Origin: Amycolatopsis roodepoortensis
Lineage (GTDB): Bacteria > Actinomycetota > Actinomycetes > Mycobacteriales > Pseudonocardiaceae
Length of the DNA stretch: 64,000 nucleotides
Direction: 5' to 3'
Assembly: GCF_014873915.1 (NCBI RefSeq)
Contig: NZ_JADBEJ010000005.1
Coordinates: 1,674,001 to 1,738,000 of the forward strand
The notes beneath the pieces were generated by a model. The model had not been told where the DNA came from. It saw only the letters and a list, made by a program, of their open reading frames with translations, and searched no databases. The number at the start of each line of letters is the position of its first letter. The stretch's first letter is position 1. Positions 59,484-64,000 of this stretch are shown here, piece after piece. The position numbers and the translations under genes were made by a program.

Positions 59484-59487
59484 CGGT

Positions 59488-60552
59488 TCACCCCGCCACC
59501 AGTTCGCCCAGGCCGGCCAGCCGATGCGTGGCGCCGCCGAGCGTTCGTCCCAGATCCTTGACCGCCGACGAGAACCGGTGCAGTGGATACGTTTCGTCCA
59601 CGCCGATCCCGCCGTGCAGGTGATGGCAGACGGCCAACGCCGCGGGCGCCTCCTCCGCCAGCCAGTAGGCCGCGATGTCGAGTTCCGCCTCGGCGTCGAG
59701 CCCCGCCGCGAGCCGCCAGACCGCCGACCGCGCGGCCAGCTGGACCGTCCGCGAGGCGACGTAGACGTCCGCCATCTGTTGCGCCACCGCCTGGAACGCC
59801 GCCAGCGGCCGCCCGAACTGCTCACGTTCGCCGACGTGTTTCGTGGTCAGCGCGAGCGCGCCGGCGAGCAGCCCGTCGCCGAACGCCACGGCGCCCGCGA
59901 GCGCGAACCGGTGCAGCGTCGCGATCGACTCGCCGGGGCCGTGCCCGTTGAGGAGATCGGCGTCGGTGACGGTCACCGAATCGAGCGTCATCGTGTAATC
60001 CGGTGTGCCGGAAGAGGTTCTCGTGGGCGTCAGCGTCACGCCGTCCGCGTGGGGATCGACGAGGAAGACACCGGTACCGCCCGGCATCGAGGCGGGCGTC
60101 AGGATCCGCGTCGCCTCCGCCGCGAACGGCACGCCGACCTTGACGCCGCTGAGGCGCCAGTCCCCGGCCGACTCCGCGACCGTCGCGGGCCGGGTGGTGA
60201 ACGGCGCGGAAGGCTCGTGCAGTGCCGCGGTGAGCACGGCTTCGCCCGCGGCGACCGACGGGAGCAACGCCGAACGCTGATCGGGCCCGCCCAGCGCGGT
60301 GACCGGCAGGACGCCGAACGCTAGCGACGCCAGCGCGGGTGTCGGCGAGGCGACGCGCCCGAGTTCGGTCAGCACCAAGGCGACTTCGGCGACGCCCAGG
60401 CCGTCACCGCCGAGTTCGGCGGGCAGCGCCAGGGCGAGCAGACCGGCGTCGGCCAGCGCGCGCCACGTGTCCGCGGGCTCGCGCTCCTTGCCGAGGACGC
60501 GCGCGGCCAGCGCGGTGACCTCGGTCTGCGTCTCGTCGAACTGGAAGTCCAC
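59488..60552 (-). CDS. chsE1: Acyl-CoA dehydrogenase ChsE1 (FadE28)
   Basis: A 354-residue acyl-CoA dehydrogenase-like subunit, the partner of ChsE2. The C-terminal helical domain shows KHVGEREQFGRPLAAFQAVAQQMADVY and HLHGGIGVDETYPLHRF; the middle domain is reduced. GTG 60552 starts the gene, and a perfect KstR site is centred about 40 bp upstream. First gene of the five-gene three-carbon side-chain operon, in the same order as Rv3544c-Rv3540c. Confidence 0.9.
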   Translation of the reverse strand: MDFQFDETQTEVTALAARVLGKEREPADTWRALADAGLLALALPAELGGDGLGVAEVALVLTELGRVASPTPALASLAFGVLPVTALGGPDQRSALLPSVAAGEAVLTAALHEPSAPFTTRPATVAESAGDWRLSGVKVGVPFAAEATRILTPASMPGGTGVFLVDPHADGVTLTPTRTSSGTPDYTMTLDSVTVTDADLLNGHGPGESIATLHRFALAGAVAFGDGLLAGALALTTKHVGEREQFGRPLAAFQAVAQQMADVYVASRTVQLAARSAVWRLAAGLDAEAELDIAAYWLAEEAPAALAVCHHLHGGIGVDETYPLHRFSSAVKDLGRTLGGATHRLAGLGELVAG

Positions 60553-60586
60553 ACTGGCTCCTCACCGGGGCGAACGGGCACAATAT

Positions 60587-60600
60587 TGAAACCTGTTCTA
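60587..60600. promoter_or_regulatory. KstR operator, chsE1-ltp2 operon
   Basis: TGAAACCTGTTCTA is a perfect match to TnnAACnnGTTnnA, 34 bp upstream of chsE1. Confidence 0.82.
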
Positions 60601-60640
60601 GTCTTAACCGGAAGGAGCCGTGACGGCAAGGGGTGGGGAT

Positions 60641-62032
60641 CTAGGAGGTGGCTTTGAGCAGTTCCGCGAGCGCGTCGGGGAAGTGGTCGGCGAGCGGCCA
60701 CAGGTCGCCGGTGAGTTCGCGCGCGCCGAGCAGGCCGACGTCGACCCTCCCCGCGTTGGACAGCACGGTGACGTTGAGCCCGGCGCCGTGGAACACCGGG
60801 CCGAGCGGGTAGAGCCCGGTGACCCGGCAGCCCAGCAGGTACAGCGGCATCGGCGGCCCCGGCACGTTGGAGACCACCAGGTTGTGCACCACCGGATGCC
60901 GTTCGGCCAGGCGCAGCGCGGAATACGCGCGCACCGCGAGGCCGAACATCGTCGCCGCCGAGAACTGCGCCCAGTCCTGGAGCATGTCGGCGTCGATGGT
61001 GTGGTGATGGTCCTTCGACAGCCGGTTGGATTCCGCGAGCATGAACACGCGCGCGGCGGGATCGTCGAGATGGGTCGGCAATGAGGCGAAGAACGCCGAG
61101 ACCTTGTTGCTGCCGTGCTCGCGTTCGGTCCGGCCGTGCACCGACACCGGCACGGTCGCCACCAGCGGATCCTCCGGCAGTTCGCCCCGGTCGCGCAGGA
61201 ACTGCCGCAGCGCGCCGGAAACCACGGCGAGGACGACGTCGTTGACGGTGACCCCGAAGGCGTCCTTGACCTGCTTGACGTCGTCGAGATCGAGAGAGGC
61301 GTAGGCGACGCTGCGGTGCGCGGTGATCGTCCCGTTGAACGACGTGCGCGGCGCCGTGAACGGGACCGGCATTCCCTTGCCCTGCAACGCTTTACCCAGC
61401 CATCTCGGCACGAGTTCGAACAGGTCGGGCAGCAGCTTCACGAGCTCGACCGGCCGTTTCACGAACGACGTCAGCCCGGAACCGAACAGCGCGCGCCTGC
61501 CGGGAACGCCCGCGTTGTCGCGTTCGTCCTTCGCGACCTCCGGCGGCGGGGCGTCCGGCTCGAGCCCGGCGAGGTAGCTGATCAGGCTGGCACCGCCGAC
61601 CCCGTCGACGCTGGCGTGATGCATCTTCAGCAGGACCGCGACCTCGCCGCCGGCCAGGCCTTCGATGACGTACAACTGCCAGAGCGGCTGCGCGCGGTCC
61701 AGTCGTTGTCCCGCGATGTGGGCGCAGAGTGCGGCCAGTTCCCGCCGGTCGCCGGGCGCGGGTACGCCGATCCGGTGAACGTGGGCTTCGAGGTCGAAGT
61801 CCTCGTCCTCGACCCAGACCGGATGCGCCAGATTCCAGAGTGGATTGTGCAGTTTGCGCCGGAACGCCGGGATCAGCTCGACCCGTTCGGCCAGCTTCTC
61901 CTTGAAGCGTTCGAAATCGTAGCCGCCGGGCATGGTCGAACCGTCCACGGTGAGCAGCCCGCATATGTGCAGCACCTGGGCCGGTGTCTCCAGGTAGAGG
62001 AAACTCGCGTCCAGACCGCTCAATCTCTGCAT
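60641..62032 (-). CDS. Wax ester synthase/diacylglycerol acyltransferase
   Basis: A 463-residue WS/DGAT family enzyme making triacylglycerol or wax esters from acyl-CoA. The active-site HHxxxDG is at residues 138-144 (HHASVDG), and the family N-terminus MQRLSGLDASFLYLETP is complete. The C-terminal NLVVSNVPGPPMPLYLLG matches the second conserved block. ATG 62032 is chosen because it gives that N-terminus. A perfect KstR site 22 bp upstream links acyl-CoA storage to the sterol regulon. Confidence 0.9.
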   Translation of the reverse strand: MQRLSGLDASFLYLETPAQVLHICGLLTVDGSTMPGGYDFERFKEKLAERVELIPAFRRKLHNPLWNLAHPVWVEDEDFDLEAHVHRIGVPAPGDRRELAALCAHIAGQRLDRAQPLWQLYVIEGLAGGEVAVLLKMHHASVDGVGGASLISYLAGLEPDAPPPEVAKDERDNAGVPGRRALFGSGLTSFVKRPVELVKLLPDLFELVPRWLGKALQGKGMPVPFTAPRTSFNGTITAHRSVAYASLDLDDVKQVKDAFGVTVNDVVLAVVSGALRQFLRDRGELPEDPLVATVPVSVHGRTEREHGSNKVSAFFASLPTHLDDPAARVFMLAESNRLSKDHHHTIDADMLQDWAQFSAATMFGLAVRAYSALRLAERHPVVHNLVVSNVPGPPMPLYLLGCRVTGLYPLGPVFHGAGLNVTVLSNAGRVDVGLLGARELTGDLWPLADHFPDALAELLKATS

Positions 62033-62054
62033 GAGAAGCACCTTAAGTGAACTT

Positions 62055-62068
62055 TGCAACCCGTTCTA
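62055..62068. promoter_or_regulatory. KstR operator, WS/DGAT and lipase
   Basis: TGCAACCCGTTCTA is a perfect match to the palindrome. It lies between the divergent WS/DGAT (22 bp) and alpha/beta hydrolase (30 bp) starts, so it can control both. Confidence 0.82.
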
Positions 62069-62098
62069 GGCGGTCACCCGGCGGTAGGATCGGTGCCC

Positions 62099-63346
62099 AT
62101 GCAGCCGAGTTTCGTCGTCCGCCAGGCCCTCCAGCTCGCGCTCACCGCGAACGCGCTGAAGCCGCCGAGAGGTGCGCGCACGGCGATCCCGGCGTTCTTC
62201 GCGGGCTGGCTCACCGGGGAGCTCGCGCCGCATCTGCTCGCGCTCACCGCGGCCGACGTCGCGGCCCATGTCGCCCGGCACCGGGGCGGTTCGAGCAAGG
62301 CCGGGCTCGCCCTCGCGGCGGCGTCGGCGGCCGGGCTCGGCACCCTGATCGCGCAGTCCCAGCGGGCCCGCGACGAGATCGAGACCGCGCTCACCGAAGG
62401 CATCGGCAAGGCCTACATCGACGAACTCGAGCACCCGCCGAGCCCGACCGACCTCGCGACGCCGTGGGGCCAGCTGGCCATGCCGTTCCGCATGCGCGAC
62501 CCGGCGGTGCGCCGGACCCGCAACATCGCCTACGCGCCCGGCGGGAAGCGGTTCCTGCTCGACGTCTACACCCCGCGCGAACCGGTCACCGGCGCGCCGA
62601 TCCTGCTCCAGGTGCACGGTGGCGCCTGGGTGATCGGCAACAAGGACCAGCAGGGCCTGCCGCTGATGCTGCACATGGCCAAACGCGGCTGGATCTGCAT
62701 CGCGATCAACTACCCGCTCTCCCCCGCCGCCCGCTGGCCCGCGCATATCGTCGCGGCGAAACGCGCGCTGGCCTGGATCCGGGACAACGCCGAGTCCTAC
62801 GGCGGCGACCCGTCGTTCGTCGCTGTCACCGGCGGCTCCGCGGGCGGGCATCTCGCCGCGCTGCTGGCACTGACCGCGAACGACCCGGCGTTGCAGCCCG
62901 GCTTCACCGAAGCCGACACGAGCATCCAGGCGTGCGCGCCGCACTACGGCGTGTACGACTTCGCCGCCACCAGCGGACGGCGCTCCAGCCAGGCCCGGCT
63001 GAAGACGCTGATCGCCCGGCACGTCTTCGAGGCGGACCGGGATCCGGAGAACTTCCTCAACGACTACATCGCGGCGTCACCGCTGGACCGGATCACCGAG
63101 GACGCGCCGCCGTTCTTCGTCATCCACGGCGTCCACGACTCGCTGGTGCCGGTGGGCGAGGCCCGCGAATTCGTGCGGCGCCTGCGGGACAAGTCCCGGC
63201 GTGAGGTCGCGTACGCGGAGATCTCCGGGGCGCAGCACGCCTTCGACGTCTTCCCCTCGATCCGCAGTGCCCACGTCGTGCGCGGGGTGGAACGGTTCCT
63301 GGAGTGGAGCTACCGCACCTGGCGGCGCCGGTCCAGCGAGTCGTGA
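62099..63346 (+). CDS. LipM/LipN-like alpha/beta hydrolase (esterase)
   Basis: A 415-residue esterase of the hormone-sensitive lipase/LipM-like group. The N-terminal third (residues 1-150) is helical and precedes the hydrolase fold. The oxyanion motif is HGGAWVIG, the nucleophile elbow VTGGSAGGHLA, and Asp (VIHGVHDSLVP) and His (SGAQHAFDVF) complete the triad. Probably hydrolyses lipid or sterol esters. ATG 62099 fits the family start and lies 30 bp after the KstR site. Confidence 0.83.
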   Translation: MQPSFVVRQALQLALTANALKPPRGARTAIPAFFAGWLTGELAPHLLALTAADVAAHVARHRGGSSKAGLALAAASAAGLGTLIAQSQRARDEIETALTEGIGKAYIDELEHPPSPTDLATPWGQLAMPFRMRDPAVRRTRNIAYAPGGKRFLLDVYTPREPVTGAPILLQVHGGAWVIGNKDQQGLPLMLHMAKRGWICIAINYPLSPAARWPAHIVAAKRALAWIRDNAESYGGDPSFVAVTGGSAGGHLAALLALTANDPALQPGFTEADTSIQACAPHYGVYDFAATSGRRSSQARLKTLIARHVFEADRDPENFLNDYIAASPLDRITEDAPPFFVIHGVHDSLVPVGEAREFVRRLRDKSRREVAYAEISGAQHAFDVFPSIRSAHVVRGVERFLEWSYRTWRRRSSES

Positions 63347-63432
63347 GTGTCGGTTGTCGCCGTGGTGCGAGGTTGGGCCGGCGCGGCTAAGCGTGGGTCC
63401 GGGGCGGCCCCAACGCTCTCCACCGGGCGTCG

Positions 63433-63479
63433 CGAAAGCCACTTTCGGGACACCAGACGTCGCGAAAGTGGCTTTCGCG
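63433..63479. repeat. Two copies of the CGAAAG palindrome, opposite orientation
   Basis: CGAAAGCCACTTTCG (63433-63447) and CGAAAGTGGCTTTCG (63463-63477) are reverse complements of each other. The second is extended to CGCGAAAG/CTTTCGCG. They lie between the lipase and the convergent SWIM gene. Confidence 0.7.
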
Positions 63480-63506
63480 GCAGCACTTCCGACCGGGACA
63501 CGAGGG

Positions 63507-64000
63507 TCAGGGCGGGTAGATCACGTCGGTCGGGCGGGCGGAGGACGGGCCGTCGACTCGCCAGCCTTCGCCGTCGCGCACGAAGCGGTACCACCGTTCG
63601 TCCCGGCCGTAGCGCAGTTGCAGGTCGCCCTGGGTGATCCGGTTCCGCCAGGTCTTCGGCGTCCCCGGCAGCCCCGATTCGGCGAGGTCCGCCCTGGCCT
63701 GGGCGAGCGGTGCCTGCCCAGGCCGCCACGCCTCCCGGACCACCGCCATCCCGCCCCGGCCCGCCTCACGCCAGGCCTGCGCCCAGAGAGCCAGATCCCG
63801 CACCGCGACACCGGCCGCCTCGGCGAGTTCGGCGACCACATCGGGGTCGCTCGCCGCCGCGCGGCGAGCGAGGTCTTCCTCGAACGACAGCTCCACCTCG
63901 CGCTCGGGCCCCATGACCAGCAGTTCCCAGGCCCTCGCGGCGGCGTCGGCCGCCAGTTCGACGAACATCTCACCGCTCCAGCCGGTGCGGTGCGGCGGGT
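63507..64000 (-). CDS. SWIM zinc finger-type protein, C-terminal part
   Basis: The frame is open to the right edge; the internal ATG at 63968 is not the start because the preceding codons (RTGWSGE) continue the family sequence GWSGEMFVELAADAAARAWELL, as in actinobacterial SWIM zinc-finger proteins. At least 164 residues are present. The SWIM motif itself would lie upstream, outside the window. Function is unknown; the last half (TWRNRITQGDLQLRYGRDERWYRFVRDG) resembles a beta-rich C-terminal domain. Confidence 0.65.
   Translation of the reverse strand, partial: PPHRTGWSGEMFVELAADAAARAWELLVMGPEREVELSFEEDLARRAAASDPDVVAELAEAAGVAVRDLALWAQAWREAGRGGMAVVREAWRPGQAPLAQARADLAESGLPGTPKTWRNRITQGDLQLRYGRDERWYRFVRDGEGWRVDGPSSARPTDVIYPP

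Noticed and set aside
59575..60324. Plus-strand genes over chsE1
   Set aside because: Arg/Pro-rich shadows of the minus-strand dehydrogenase.
1..64000. tRNA, rRNA, insertion sequences or prophage genes
   Set aside because: No cloverleaf, rRNA segment, transposase or phage protein was recognised on reading both strands; a tRNA scan would be needed to be certain.

Overview
The window is high-GC actinobacterial DNA that carries most of a steroid (cholesterol or sitosterol) catabolic locus. Proteins and gene order closely parallel the Mycobacterium tuberculosis Rv3515c-Rv3571 region as I remember it. The many perfect intergenic hairpins, the SigG-like sigma factor and the 13E12-type HNH gene point to Pseudonocardiaceae, probably Amycolatopsis. 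That assignment is inference; no 16S or other marker is present.

Layout. 0-6 kb: sterol side-chain genes (fadD19 end, echA19, an acyl-CoA ligase, DUF35-ltp4-ltp3). 5.9-8.0 kb: unrelated small genes. 8.0-10.7 kb: cyp125 and fadA5. 10.8-13.2 kb: general genes. 13.2-18.4 kb: two SDRs and echA20-ipdABC for rings C/D. 18.4-29.4 kb: an accessory block holding a DUF1996 secreted protein, an ECF sigma/anti-sigma pair, a five-gene redox operon (lipoprotein, DUF4142 protein, membrane cytochrome-like protein, ferredoxin, ferredoxin reductase) and an HxlR/MFS pair. 29.4-38.5 kb: fadA6-kstR2-ipdF-fadE30 divergent from fadD3-echA-fadE31-32-33. 38.5-43.6 kb: HIT protein, SigG-like sigma factor, SnoaL protein, an SOS-boxed HNH gene and a desaturase. 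43.6-53.8 kb: hsaADCB, a second KstD-family flavoprotein, then kstD-kshA-Fe/S candidate-kshB-chsH3. 55.8-60.6 kb: chsE1-chsE2-chsH2-chsH1-ltp2. 60.6-63.3 kb: a wax ester/TAG synthase and a lipase divergent from one operator. The window ends inside a SWIM-type gene.

How the parts work together. FadD19, CYP125, FadA5, ChsE1/E2, ChsH1/H2, ChsH3 and Ltp2/3/4 shorten the side chain. KstD with KshA/KshB opens ring B. HsaA/B, HsaC and HsaD open and cleave ring A. FadD3, FadE30, IpdF, IpdC, EchA20, IpdA/B, FadA6 and FadE31-33 dismantle rings C and D. Ten sites matching the KstR palindrome (TnnAACnnGTTnnA, at most one mismatch) lie in front of the upper-pathway operons. Two sites matching the KstR2 palindrome (AnCAAGnnCTTGnT) lie in front of the ring C/D operons. 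hsaEFG, mce4 and kstR are not in the window.

Most notable: a CxxCxxC...CP protein coupled between kshA and kshB; the extracytoplasmic redox operon beside an ECF sigma/anti-sigma pair; a KstR operator that also encodes the C-terminus of a KstD paralogue; a crotonase lacking both catalytic glutamates in the fadD3 operon; a perfect LexA box on the HNH gene; and a 3+3 inverted array of 21-bp units.
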